A stretch of DNA of 64,000 bases from Quercus robur (Eukaryota > Streptophyta > Magnoliopsida > Fagales > Fagaceae), in the NCBI RefSeq assembly GCF_932294415.1, contig NC_065537.1, forward strand, positions 67,842,290 through 67,906,289, written 5' to 3'. The position numbers and the translations under genes are program-made. Under the pieces are notes generated by a model. That model had not been told where the DNA came from, ran no database searches, and was given only the letters and a program-made list of their open reading frames with translations. Shown here in pieces: positions 34,561 to 48,500 of the stretch (positions are counted from its first letter, which is position 1; each line of letters begins with the position of its first letter).

Positions 34561-35079
34561 GAAAAAAAAATCAATAATTTTAGAGACACAACAAAGTTCA
34601 CATTTGCGACTAGTTTGTAATGGTAGGTAAAAAAATATTGTCGGTGGTGGGACTATGTAAGAACAATAAAAACTTACCAATAATATTGTGTGGTTTAAAC
34701 CTATCTTTGATCAATAAACCTGGTTAATCGGGCACTATTTAATATTTGATCAATAAACCTATCTTTCAAGTATAATTTTAAACTACAAAAACTTGCATTT
34801 TAAATATTTGATCGATAACCTAGTTATTAATATTTGATTGTCTTGAAATTTTGCAAGCAATGGGAATTGAGAATAAACGAAGATAATGTAATTTGTAGGT
34901 AAGTTCAATGACCTTGAAAACCATTTGCATAATCAATATGATATGTCAATGCTTGAGCCATCAACCTCGATTACACGAGAGTTCCATGAAAAATCCTTGG
35001 CAGGATTGAATTATTTTAATAATGGAAATGTCATGAAGCGTGAACCAAGATCCATGATAAAAGCTCAAATAGTGTGAAA

Positions 35080-36230
35080 CACTATAGCTTGTTTAGACCT
35101 CCAAATTAAAATTTACGGTTAGATTACTTTTACTCTACTTAACTAAGTGCGGAAAAAGAGTAAGAGTGATGCAATAAAACCGGATCTACTCTCTAAAGCA
35201 TAAGCACATACAATAACCAGTAAAAGTAAAGCTTAATGAGTAAGGGAAGAGAGATGTAAACACAAAATAATACCAAAATGTGTTATCAAAGTGGAAACCA
35301 AAAAACTCGGAGAAAAACCTTTCCGCAGCCCTCTAAGCCGAATCGATCCACTAGTGAATAAAGTTGGAGTAAAGATATCAAAAAGACCCTTCAAGCCTAA
35401 TCTACCAAATGTACTTGAACCCTTCGAGTTCCAGCTACTAACGGACTTCACCGAGTCATGTCTTCACTAGTTATCCGGATCCCGCAATTAGCTCCAAATT
35501 GCATCCGTCAATCAATGGCTTATTCCAATGCTTCCCACACACACCAAAACTTCTCTCAACACTTAGATTGGGTGAGGTAAGTGTTTGGGCTAAGAACCTC
35601 TCAAAGATTTGTAATTAGAGAGGTAGGAGTAAAGGAAAACTAAGAAAAATTGTGTAGACGATTGTGGGTTTACAATCTCTAACTCTCAAATGTGTTGTTA
35701 GTGTTTTTTCTCTAAAAGACTCCTTACAATTTCGTGGGTAATGTGGCTTATATAATATGGGTAAAGAAATGAGGAAGGCACTCTTTAAAAACATCCAGGT
35801 AGAGAGTTTTGCGAGTCACTCGCAGGTTGGCCAAGTCGCGAAGTGACTTACAAAATACAACCTTGCAAAAGACTGTTCATATTCCATCATGTGCTTCTCA
35901 TGTAACTTTTCTCAAGTTGTCCACTCGCGAGTCAATTGCGAGCAAGTCGCGAACTTCACGGTCTTCACAATTCTTCACCAAACTCTTATACTCAACCCTT
36001 ACATTAAATCCCACAAACATACAGAGAAAAGATTGGCAGAATACAATCAAATTTGACACGGAATTAAAGCCAACAAAATAAAGTTGAAAGACAACTTTAC
36101 AATCTCCTTATTTGGCTATTCCATGACAAAAATGTGAGTTTAGGAACAGAGGCAAAACCCACTCACACTTAAATCTAAAACCTGTGAAGAACTTATATCA
36201 TATATACCTGTAACTTGAAACACTGCACAT
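35080..36230 (-). mobile_element. Ty1/copia-like LTR remnant
   Basis: On the minus strand, an internal tail with a CCATGACAAA-type stretch and a purine-rich AAGGAGATTG (polypurine tract, about 36101-36110) is followed by an LTR starting TGTAAAGTTGTC at about 36101 and running to about 35080. Only the 3' part of an element is present. It is a broken fossil. The far LTR end and the internal limit are approximate. Confidence 0.6.
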
Positions 36231-39200
36231 AACAAATAACTTCATTAAGCTTGAGACAAGTAGAAATCAAGGCATGTATATAGAACAAGTAAAATAAGAT
36301 CAAGTAAAACCAATTGAAATATAAACATATAGCAGAACTTGGTTAAATTAAAATTAATTACATGTCAAAATCCTATTGGATAAGCTTGAAACAATTATGT
36401 GAATACATGTACTTGATCTTTTCAATATTAATGGATTTAATAAATATTTTACAAAATAGTTAAATTAAATCTCTTAATTTTGGAAAGATTGGGTCTTGCT
36501 TTTGTGCTAAGGTATGCCAAGATGCTTAGTACAATGAAACAATAATTCTTAATTTAACTCAGAGATATTGGAACTCATTGCTGCTATTATATGCTGGTGA
36601 CAATTTATTTCAATAAGTATGAAGCATGATTGTTTTTATGTTCAATGAGGAAGATATAATCTTGCTAGGTCTCATGTATGCTTCTTCAATTAAAATTTTA
36701 GGGATTTTATACATGCTAGTAATATGTTTTTAATTTTTAATTTGTTATATCTATGAGTAAAAGAAAAATCTGTTCATAAAAAAAAAATAAATAAAAAAAA
36801 AGATAAAAACTAAACTTAATCTCAAAAATAATAGTTCTTAAGATCTTAGAATTCTATATTCTTTTTGTAAATATTTATGATGTAAAACTCAAAACATGCT
36901 TTCCACTAAATTTTTTATGTTTAAATCAATTCAATGTGATGTGATATGACTGTATATTATGCATGTTTCCATGTTTAAATTCAATTCAATTTTAATTCAA
37001 TGTGATGCAGAATAGTGGTATATTTTATTTTTCTCTTCAAAATTCAAATCCAATATGATGTTTGTATCTTTGTTTTATGACACGTTTGATGGAATATGTA
37101 AGTGGCCACCATAGTCTAAAAGACTAGTTTGATTGGGCATGGTGGATGCCTAACACTTTCCCACCTTATAACTTAGTCTCCGAACTTAGATCGAAGGTTA
37201 TAGATTAGTTAATTATGCGTGTAATTTTACATTTTAGAATGTAACTAGATTCAAAGCTATGTACTTTTTTTAGATTGTACTTAGGACAAAAAGCCTTGAA
37301 ATTTCTATTTCAATGTAAATTCAAATTCAAAGCTATTTAATAAAAATTTGTATTATTTCATAAGGTCTTCTTATTTTTCCTACAATTAAATAAGTAGTGA
37401 CTCCATTGCGAAACCCTCGATTTAGGGGGAAAATAAATTTCACATGGGCTTCCCACTTTGAGGGACAACAATCACGATCTCACCCATTTGTGTGGGCTAG
37501 GTCCAGCAGGACCTGGTGGGCTGAGGTCATGGTTTCTCACAGCATCATAAACTTTTAAGAAAATTAGGGTAACTATCTACGCCCTCCCCCCACCCACTAA
37601 ACTAAGGTAACATTATTACTTTCATTTTTAAAAAGAAAATATTCAAACAGTACTTCTTTTTTCCTTTATAAAATATTTATTAAAAAAAGTTATTAAATAG
37701 GGGTATGATAGTAAATATATACATATTCTATTTTATAACCCATACTTTCCTATTTACCAACCATACAGATCCTTAATTTAATTTGTTTTTTCAATTTAGT
37801 ACTTTAACTTTCAAATTTATTTAATATAGTCTTCCTATTAGTGGTTGTCATTACCATGTCATTAGAATATAACATAAATTTGTTTTTTTTTTAAAATAAA
37901 TTTAATATATTAAAAAATTCAAAAAATTAATATCTTAAAAAAGGAAAAAAAAGAAGAAAAAGAGATAGTATTATCTAAGATTAAAAAAGGATTTAAACAA
38001 AAAAGGATTACACCACATCACAAACAAATTCACATATTTAAAAAGAAAAAAATATATCGAACCAAATATTTCTACACAGAAGAAAAAAAAGTGTAGGATT
38101 GACATCAAAACTGAGAGACTTCAATTATGATTCTCAAAATTTAATTACCCTAATATTCTGTATTCAAAGGAAAAAAAAAAAAAAAAAAAAAGAAGAAAGA
38201 AGCAAAGAAATATTATATTTTAATCAAATCGTAGTTCACTTAAAAAGGATTTCACTGAAGATTAATTAAGATGCGATAGGCGCATTGCTTTATTATATAC
38301 CTTACGGTTACAACAAAATCAAAACTAAAATGTAAACAAACTAAACCAACCCAACAGTCTGCCATAACAAACAGTAACAAACTTAACTGTCATGACTAAT
38401 GAATAACAGCTCCAACGACATACAATTTAAGTAGGTTCATTAGTAAACTTTACATAAACGACTTGTAGCTTCAAGTATTGAAGGAGTATAACCTTAGACA
38501 TCAAATGACATGCCGTAATATCATCTAGAGTCTAGACGACTACGAAAATAAACCTAAAGCGCCTTGTCGTATATGGGGAACCTGACTCAAAACGGCCTAT
38601 CGTACTTCTTCCTCCTTAATTATTAGCGTTTTAATTAGGTAGCATTGCAATGTTTACTTCAAAGATGTCTGATTGTTCACTTTTATTAATTTTATTTGTA
38701 TTGATGGCTTAAAACTAGGTTTATGGAAATCTCCACTCTTCCTTAATATGTTTGCCACCAAGAATACATTCAAACAAAAGACTTTCAATTTGTAAGAAAC
38801 AAGTCCTCTGTGTGTGTTCTTGAATGGGACATTGGTCTCTGAAGCAGTTTCTTAAAAACCATTAATGCTAATCTCAGCTTTACGTTGGGATTATGCGTAT
38901 CATTATCATGCCAGACACACATACATGCATGAGTTTTACCCAATCAAGATTTGACACATCATTGAGCTTTGAGGGTTAGGTTTTCTTTTTTTTATTTATT
39001 TTTTTTGTTTGGTCTCTCGCCTCTCTCATTTACCACAAAAAAAGTTATAGTTTATGAGTGATCTATGAGTTTTAATTAACTTGAACGGTTTAAAGTCTAT
39101 TATTATCATTATCATTGAGGGAACATCATAGATTCAAATAAGTTTCAAGATATGTAAAATTTCTTTTCAAAGTTTCCATCTCCTTAAGAAAAAATAAATA

Positions 39201-39860
39201 AATATAGAAAAGAACCTCCAAACATAAATTATATATCAAGTACAAAGAGCACCCTAGTTATTGCAAGAGGAACCCAATAAGTTGATCCACCAAAAGCTCA
39301 CACAAAGTTGGCCTCCCAAATCATAAAATTTGAAGACGCGAAATACGAATACTTGATAGTCTAGTTGGCAACAGTATTCAACAAGTTGAGAATTGTGATT
39401 TCAGCATTCCGGTTGACATGACTATCTACTCAATTGTCCTCATTTCTCTACCAAGACTGTTGAAGATGACTAATACTTCTCCAAAGGAGCAAATATGACC
39501 AGTCCACAGCATTATGTGATCTTAAACATCTTTTTTGTAATAGCTAATTCAAGACTTTTTTTGCTTATTGCTGTACAGTCACCATTTTACAACCATTCAA
39601 TAGGGAACTACACGGTCGTATAATGGCTGACATACCTAAGGAACAATAAGAAAGGAGATAGAGAAATATGTTAGTCTTCACATGTCTACACATATGGTTA
39701 TCATGAAAGCAACTTCTCACCTAGAATGTGAGACAAATACTATTAAAAAAAAAGGAATGTAAATTTACCACAAACAAACATATAGGCTCAAGTCTCGCAG
39801 ATTAGGAGTTACGAGTCAGGTTGCATGCTTAGTGGAACTGTCATCTGTAGGGGAAACAAT
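36231..39860. other. Intergenic, degraded repeats
   Basis: No gene is supported. The stretch at about 37080-37560 (containing GGGCATGGTGGATGCCTAAC and TAGTGACTCCATTGCGAAAC) looks like a worn piece of another LTR element; it is a fossil with unclear ends. A 22-base poly-A lies near 38170-38190. The rest shows nothing I can name. Confidence 0.45.
36930..37560 (+). mobile_element. Worn LTR-retroelement fragment
   Basis: Motifs resembling the end of an LTR and the adjacent primer-binding region (TGGATGCCTAACAC; AGTGACTCCATTGCG) occur in order, but ends and target duplication cannot be placed. Old and broken. Confidence 0.3.
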
Positions 39861-39867
39861 AGCTAAA

Positions 39868-42800
39868 ATATCATATTAAATATTGACCAATTTCCATAGA
39901 CTTATATAATTTTCCTGAATTATCTTACAGCTTACCCCTATTTGCCTCTCTATTAGACCCAAAACAATAGCTCCAGACACTGAGGCAAATATTCTGCAAA
40001 ATGAGGATAAAGGTTCTTACCATCTTAACTACAAAACATAATGCAGTGGTCATCAACAAGGAAGAAAAATAGATAAATCATTAAGACAAGCATGAGATAA
40101 TCTATGGCTATGCTGACCAATATGAGAGCAGTTAAACAAAACAATTCTCATTAGATATTGTTGTTGAGCAGAAATACACATTTGACTTTTCAGCATTGCA
40201 TTTATAAATTTTTTTTCCTACCTTATTCAAGGAAGTATGAAACAGAACTACTTGAATCTGAAAAGTGATATTAAAAAAAGAGTAAATTTTGCTCTAAAGA
40301 CAAAGTCTGATTTAAAAAATAAAAATACTACAAACCTAGCTAGCAGTAGCAGGTAGAACTTTACCAGAAGAATATCATGGATTAAATCAAGCTTTAAAAT
40401 GTGTAAAATTTGTGAATATCAAGCTCTAGGGCCAAAAAAAATATGTAAAAAATAAATTGTGAAAACTATTCACAAAGTTGACCTTCAGTCAAGCAGTTAA
40501 AACCATATATGAGACAATGGACAACCTACCCTTCAGAAATTTTGAAGGCACTCACCCATACTTCAAGTGGTAAGAATCTAAAATCTAGGAAGGGCATAAC
40601 ATCCTGACTAAATGCAGGGAACATAATAATTTTCATCAACATAACCCCTACCAGTAGGGGGCAGGGGAGGGAAGTTGAGCTCTTTCAGAGTTTTATTTCA
40701 TAAAGCTGAATTGAATTTCAATTGTTTTGAGGAATATGAAAGTACCATACCACCTTCTATTTTAATCCAAATGCATGTTCTCATACCTTCTGAAAACTTG
40801 CTTGTAAAGAACATATGGTAGGACAAAGCTCCGGCCACCAAATCTTCCTTGATAAATAACTTCACTGAGTGGTTTTATTGCCTATGAGGGAGATCCCAAG
40901 ATTTTCCAATAAGAACAAAAATTAATAGGAAAATTTAGGCAAAAAAAAAAAGGAATTTCATCCGAATGGGAGTCAACGAGGGACGTAATCTTTCTCTCCC
41001 TAATTCTAGTCCCTTATGGAAATTGCTCCTTTTCCCTTTTCTCTAAAATACACAGAAATGGATCATCTTCACACTTACACTTACTTCAAAGATGACACAG
41101 TGACCTCCATCCACACTGCAAAAGAGAATGAATATTGTTGGGGATCTAATACTAGAACATGAAACATACACCTAGCATCTGCACAAAAGGGAATTCATTG
41201 CATGTGTATAAAAGTTTCAGGTTAATGTAAGTGTTTGTGACTCTCATATATGCAATTGCCCATGGCTTGGAATATTGTACCATACTAAGCAGCCTTAAGA
41301 AGAATTGAAAGACAACTTCAAGGATGACTAAAATGATGCTAATGTAGAGATAGCAGCACTTACTGAAGAGGTTCTTAGTTGTGGAAGTCTCAAAAGCCAT
41401 CAATGGAGCATGCACAATTTTGCCCTGCACTTGAAATTGTCAACTGAAAAACCAATATAAAAATTTGTATGACTTTTGCAGATTATGTCACACACATTCT
41501 TTTATATGTAAGATTAAATGGGTTAAGTCACCTACTTGTACACAACAATGAGCCCCAGACAGCACAAAAAGAGAAAACTACAAAATTAAGAATTCATCAG
41601 TTAAAAAATATTACTGTTACAAAAAAATTTTGCAAGCAAATTTTTGAAAAGACAAAACAGTTATAAAAATGAACACAAATATGAAACTAAATTAAGGAAG
41701 TGAGAGACATATTACTCAATCTATTGAAAAATGATGCTTGATTTTTGTAGAACCATCTTTGAAAATCCTTTTGGTTTCAATGCCACAATCCTCTGTTTTA
41801 TATACAGAAACAAATAATTTAGAAATTCAATAAAATGGGATGCTCATGAAAGAGAACAAAGAAAAGAGTGCACAACTGATCAAGATGTGGTTCAATAATA
41901 TATAAGTCAGAGGTCGAAGGATTCAAGAACCTGTGTAGCTAATGGGGTGAGATCCTTCTGGACCTGGTTAGAATATTTGGGGTACCAGCAATCTTATGAT
42001 CCGTTTCCACCTCCTTAATTCATGTTTCTGCTAGTTGGAGTAAGAAAAATTGGCAAAGTATTCATCACACATTTTTTAGAAAAACAAAATTCCCATATGA
42101 TTTGAGCTAAATAATTAAATTAAGCAAATTAAATCTCTTGTATAGATCCGGTGTACTAGGGTTGTGCCCCCATTTTGTGCCTTTTTAACAAAATGTTTAC
42201 TTACTAAAGAAAAATTGTATTAAGCCAAATCAAGTAGTTTTTTCTACCAAATACCAAAAGATGTCAAAACATTTTTTGCTGCTCTTGCTCTTTTTTGCCA
42301 ATCGAATGAAGCATAAAGTTACACAGTCCCTAGAATTTTGCAACTTTAAACTCTAAAGCATATTTGTTCTTTTGATACGCACTAAGCTATAGAAAACAAA
42401 ATTGAGGGAAAATAAAAAAAAAACTGAAGTTATTCTGTGAAATTTTCTCACGGACTACATACAAGATGATAATTAGCGACCCTTTTTTCAGTAAAATATT
42501 AATGATAGCTTACATGGATAATAGCTCCAAGCTATTTCCCTATGAATTGTACTCAGGATTCACCCTCTTGAAAAAATGTAACTCAAGGTCAAGAAGTGCC
42601 AGATATCACTTGGTCTATATATTACTTGATACAGAAACCAAATGCAAACGCCTGTCAACAAAGTATGAGATACAGTTCTGAAGAAAAGAAGCATATAAAA
42701 GGACATGGAGATATCAGATGCAAAATAAAAGTGCAATAGAAGAGAGTGCAAACCAGTTGTGAAATGGAATATATATCACCGCCTTGTTGTAGGACTATAG

Positions 42801-45020
42801 TATGCACATGATGAATAGCATCAATATTTAAGACCTATAGTTTAGTGTTGCAATCCATTCTACAAATATACTACAGAATTTTATTATAAATATTAAAAAA
42901 AAAAAACCTTAAAGAGATAAATAGAGAAAGGGGAAAAAAAAGGAACAAAATTACATTTGATAGCTTGTGAAGGGTGCAGCTTAATTAGTAAACTACAAAA
43001 TCATATGTATACAGAGTTAATCTGATGGCACTAGTGCCCTTTCCTTTGAATTGATTGATTAATCATATAGTGGTCCTTAATTTAAGCTTTCAGATCACAA
43101 AAAAGGCTGACATACAAAACATGTATAAAATGCGTAATTGCCACACAATATGCATCTCTAAATATAATTACAAACGATACTACCTTCAATTCAAAAAACA
43201 TCTTTAAAAAACTATCAAAAATCAGAAACACCTTCCGCTCATTTTTGTAAGAAATGCATGTCTTTTAGTATTAGAAAAGAGTATACTTGAGGGCAAGTTC
43301 TAAAGAGTAGGACTGTATAAGATACCCCTCCCTTGGTGAGATCAGTACAAGATAACAACCCTTTGATATATTCAAAAACCCAAAAACATATAGAATCAGC
43401 CAATTAAACCATTATTTTATTAAATGTGTGGCACAATGTACAATTCACCATTCTAAATGATCTACAAGAAGAATTTTCATATTGGCTCCTATATAATCTT
43501 TTGGCAAAAATGATAAGGTAAGAATAGTGCAAAGGCTAGAATTTGCTTACCTCCACATTGCTTTGTAGTGAATTACTCCATCTTTGGGATATTTAATCAA
43601 ACTGCTTCTCTTACCTGTCATGTCTCAACCATCCTTACTCGTTCTACCTCTTTATGGCTTAAAATTTTCTTGTACTCTATCCCCCATACTCGGGTGGGGG
43701 GCCAGCATGCTAGTTCTTCATAGTGATTAGAGAAAAGAAGATTAGCAATGTTGCCCAATATTCAAATAGAGTCTGCACAACAAAAGGTTAAGAACCAAAG
43801 GGGCTTTAGGAGGTAGACAAATAGACAAAACACCAACCACAGAAAATGAAAAGTTCCTAAGCTTGGATGCTGCATTGAGCATTAATAACCCACCATAAAA
43901 TAAAACATAAAGAATTAAGAACATGAGGGTATTCTGAAATCTGTTAGATAATTTACCATTGGACTTGTGCATGTCCGGACACACTAGACTAAATAAACCT
44001 ACTAGACTCTATTTGATTTTATGCTTTTGACTTAAATGAATTCTCCAGAAACATTTGGAAAAAGAAAAAATTATTCAGCCTTGTTGTCTCAACCCATAAA
44101 CTACTTAATTCATTAGTTGTTTACCAATTACCCAATGACATTGTGGAAATCAATTTCTAGTATACTTAAGAACATGTTTTAAGCTTATATATAAAGAAAA
44201 TAATTGACCAAATAGAATCCATTTAATAAGATAACTCCTGCAATGTTAGTTTGCATGGAAGATACTCCCCTCAAGTGGTAAAAGTTTTTCTCTGTTTCTG
44301 CTATGGGCAGCGAAGCAACCAAGTACATCACCTCATAACATAAAGTCAAATGTAGGTACAAAGATATAAATGCTATCTTTTCTTCACCATATATGGGAAG
44401 ATGTTATATATGCAACAACAAGCCTTTGAACATATAGAAAGGATACAAAACATAAAGAGATTTACCGAATTTTTTTGAAGAGAGAGAAGATGATGACCAA
44501 CGAGTTTGCTACTTGTTACACAATTTCAGGGTCAAAATTAGCCAGGTTTGCAGCTTCCCTGATTTGTTCTGTGTGAGAAGTCAAATGATTGAGAAGTTAA
44601 ATATGCAATTGGATTCCACTCTTATGTTCTTTCCCTCCTACACATGTTTTTGCTGCCTCATGTTCACACAAGGATTCCATAGCCAAAATTCAAGAAGCCA
44701 CGGCCACGGTTTTAGCAGAGAGAGAAAGTGCCAAATTACCAACCATTGGAAAAACCAAAATTTCTTAATCTTGGGTTTTGTTTTGAGCACAACAACCTAT
44801 TATAAAAAAGAAGTAAGAAAAATAACAGTATCCTCTAATCTTAATTGGTATTCAAGCAAAAAGAAAAACCTTAATTGGCAATTTTCAATTGAGTAATAGA
44901 TAAAAATTCAATCCAATCTACCCTTGAATTTGTGCAATAATGAACAAATTAGACTCATTCAGTCATTCTCTCATTCTTCTTTGACTTCAAAGTCAGTCTT
45001 CACATCAACGATTCAACATG
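39868..45020. repeat. Large tandem duplication, unit 1
   Basis: This unit is followed by a diverged second copy at about 45592-49990. Landmarks in the same order: AAAATATCATATTAAATATT (39868 / 45592), GGCATAACATCCTGACTAAA (40596 / 46085), TTTAATCCAAATGCATGTTC (40759 / 46271), CAAGGTCAAGAAGTGC (42583 / 47881), ATGTTGCCCAAT (43748 / 49664). No intact gene lies inside. A minus-strand frame in each copy shares VILEVVFQ-FLRLL, but both lack a known domain. Confidence 0.7.
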
Positions 45021-45591
45021 TGAGGAAGTAAATAAAGTATTATGTGTGTACCAAAAGAAAGAATTTTGTTTTGGCAGGACAACAATAAGAAGCATATCAC
45101 AATCAACTGATGGAAATCTTTTACCTTCGAAATATATGGATATGAGGAATAGGCTCCAGCAATAGAAGGCGTAGCAAGATCCAAGCAAATTAAAAAAAAA
45201 ATAAAAACTTGCAATTAAGAAGAACCAAAAGTCAGGTGGTTTAAGCATTAGCAGCCTGACTTATAAAACAAAATGTGGGTGGAAAGGTAAGAAAAATGAT
45301 TGATACCTAAAAATCTGAGTGGTTTATATATATAAAATTAAGAGACAAGAAATGCAATTTGGATGGAGATTTTTTATTATTATTATATCATTGACCTTGG
45401 AATTATGCATGTTTAGATACACTAGACTCAAAATCATTTATGCTTTTGACTTAGACAAATTCTCAAAACAAAATTTGAGAAAAGGAGGAAATTATTCAGC
45501 CAAATTATATATTATTACATTGCATAAACTACACAAGCCATTAGTTATTAGTATTTATTAGTTACTAAAATGACATTGCGCAGTACGAACA

Positions 45592-48500
45592 TAAAATATC
45601 ATATTAAATATTGATTAATTTCCATAGAATTTCATCATTTTGCTCAAAAATCTACAACTTACCTCTATTTGCAAACTGAGGATAGAGGCTCCTACCATCT
45701 TAACTACAAAACATAATGCCACAGTCATCAACAAGGAAGAAAAAGAAATAAATCAATAAGAAAAGCATGAGATAATCTATGGCTATGCTGAACAAAATAA
45801 AAGCAGTTAAACAAAACCATTCTAATAAGTGAACAACTCCAGTAAACATATATGCAAAACTTCATCAGAAGAACTATCATGGATTATATCAAGCTTTAAA
45901 ATATTGTAAAATTTGTGAATATTAAGCTCTGGGGCCAAAAAAATTGTGAATATAAGAATAAATAAGTGTACACAAAGTTGACCTTAAGTAAATCATTTAA
46001 AACCATACAAGAAAACCTACCCTTCAAAAATTTTGAAGGTATTCACTCATACTTCAAGTGGTAAGAATCAAAAATCTCGCAAGGGCATAACATCCTGACT
46101 AAATGCAAGGAAAAATTCATATGACCCTAGAACATAAGAATTCTCATCAATATAAACCCCACCAGCAGAGGGCAGGGGATGGAAGTTGAGCTCTTCCAGA
46201 GTTCTATTTCTTATAGTTGAATTTAATTTCAATAGTTGTGAGGAATATGAAAGTACCATACCAGCTTTTATTTTAATCCAAATGCATGTTCTCATGGCTG
46301 CTGAAAACTAGCTTGTAAAGAGCACATGGTAGGACAAAGCTTTGGTGGCCGAATCTTCCTTGATAAATAATTTCACCAAGCAGCTTTATCACTTATGAGG
46401 GAGATCCCAAGATTGTCCAATAAGAACAAAATTAATAGGAGAATTCAGGTTATAAAAAATGGTACTTTATCTGAATGGAAGTCAACCAGGGATATAATCA
46501 TTCTCTCCCAAATTATAGTCTCTTCCCAGAGAATTGGTGTTTTCCCTTTTCTGTAAAATACTCAAAGGAATGGATCATTTTCACACTTCACACTTCCAAG
46601 ACTCACCGATACAGTGACCTCCACCAAACTGCAAAAGAGAAATAATATGATTTGGAAAATGATACTATATCATGAAACAGACACGCATAGCATCTGCATA
46701 AACAGTAATCCATTGCATGTGCATACAAGCTTAGTTCATGTAAGTGTTTGCCAGTCTCACATGCCCATTGATTGAAGTACTGTGGTACCCTAAGCAGCCT
46801 TAAGAAGACTTGAAATACTACTTCAAGGATGACTAATATTTGTTGTGGAAGTCTCAAAATGATACAATTTTGCCCTGCACCTGAAATTGTCAACCTAAAA
46901 ACAAATACTAAAATTTGTAAGTCATTCACAGGTATGTCACATATTTTTTAATGTAAGTTGAAATGGGTTTAGTCACCTACTTAATCACCTACTTGTACAC
47001 ATACATGAACCTCCAGACTGCACAAAAAGCAAAGCAACAAAATTAAAAATTCACGACCTGTTAAAAATTATTATTGCTATAAAAATTAAAAGTTCATAGA
47101 CCAAGCTGTCTCTACACAAGGACAGATACATGTGACATGTTGCAATAAATATTCTGAAATTGAAACTGTTTGTTACAAAAATTATCATAAATATAATATA
47201 AAAATAAGAAAAGAAGGTGAGAGGCGTATCACTTAGTTTATTGAAAGATAATGCTTAATTTGTGTAGAACCGTCTCTAAAATCTTTTGAATTCAATGCCA
47301 CACTCTCCTCTGATTTTTATAAAAGCATAATTTAGAAATTCAATGACATTGAAAGCTCTTGAAATGAAAAGAGAGAACTAATCAATATAGGTGGCTCACT
47401 AATATACAAGGCTGAGATTGAAGGATTTAAGAACCGGTGCAGCAAAAGGGGTGGCTACTAATCCATTGATGTCAAAACTATTTTTTATTTATTCATTTAT
47501 TTTTCTGTTTTTACTCTTCCTCAGTAATCAAAAGAAGCATGAAGTTAAAGTTGTCCATAAAATTTTGTGACTTTAAACTAAAGCATATTGGTGCTTTTGA
47601 TGCACACTAGGCTATAGAAAAAAAAATTGAGAAAAAAAAAGGAGTTGTTCTGTGATATCTTGTCACATGCTACGTACAAGGTGATAATTTGTGACATTTT
47701 TCTAGTAAAATATTAACGACAGCTTATATAGATTGTTCAAATGTTGATTGTCTCAAAAATTTAATCTGTTAGGAAATGGTGATTTAATCATTTAGCCATA
47801 ATTCTAACATTTTATATTGGCTCCAAGCTATTCTCCCATACATGGTAGTCAGGATTTACCCTCTTGAGCAATTGTAACACAAGGTCAAGAAGTGCTTGAT
47901 ATCACTTGGTCTATATATTGCTTAAAATAAAAACCAACTACAAAAGCCTGTCAACTAAGTATGAGATATAGTTTTGAAGAAAACAAACAAATAAGAACTA
48001 GCAAATATTAGATGCAGAATAAAAATACAATGAACGAGAGTGAAAATCAGTTGTGAAATGCAATATGTATCACAAACTTGTAGGATTGTAATGTGCATAT
48101 GATTTTATTAGCATCAATACTTGAGCCATATAGTTTACAGTCACAATTCATTCTACGGAGGAAATTAATGTTGTTAGAAATTATTTTAAAATAAACCAAA
48201 CCACCATAAAGATATGAATAAAGAAAAAGTACAAAACAAGGAGCATCATGATGATGATGATATTTGGTAGCTTGTGAAGGATGCAGCTTAATTGGTACAT
48301 ACCAATAGAAGCATATGCATATTTCTTCGAGAAAAAAGATGTTAATCTAACTCCCATCATATAGTTTCCATTTTCTTCCTCCAGAATATAGAATTTGAGC
48401 TATCTTAGGCCAATTAAAACTTGTTCCACCCTTGCATCTTTCTAGTAACTTGAACAATTGGTAATTCACAATCTCATTAAAGTGGTGAGAGAATGAGGTA

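Larger units (their letters stand above)
31331..35070. other. Intergenic, MITE-rich
   Basis: No gene is supported. It contains three family-M MITEs (about 31648, 31905 and 33908), several poly-A/T tracts and a SINE-like piece near 34370-34560. The stretch 32130-32290 is more GC-rich than its surroundings but shows no convincing reading frame or domain. Confidence 0.5.

Noticed and set aside
41152-41430. Minus-strand frame with VILEVVFQ, shared with 46603-46929
   Set aside because: The shared stretch reflects the tandem duplication. Both copies diverge by indels outside it and have no known domain, so I do not call a gene.
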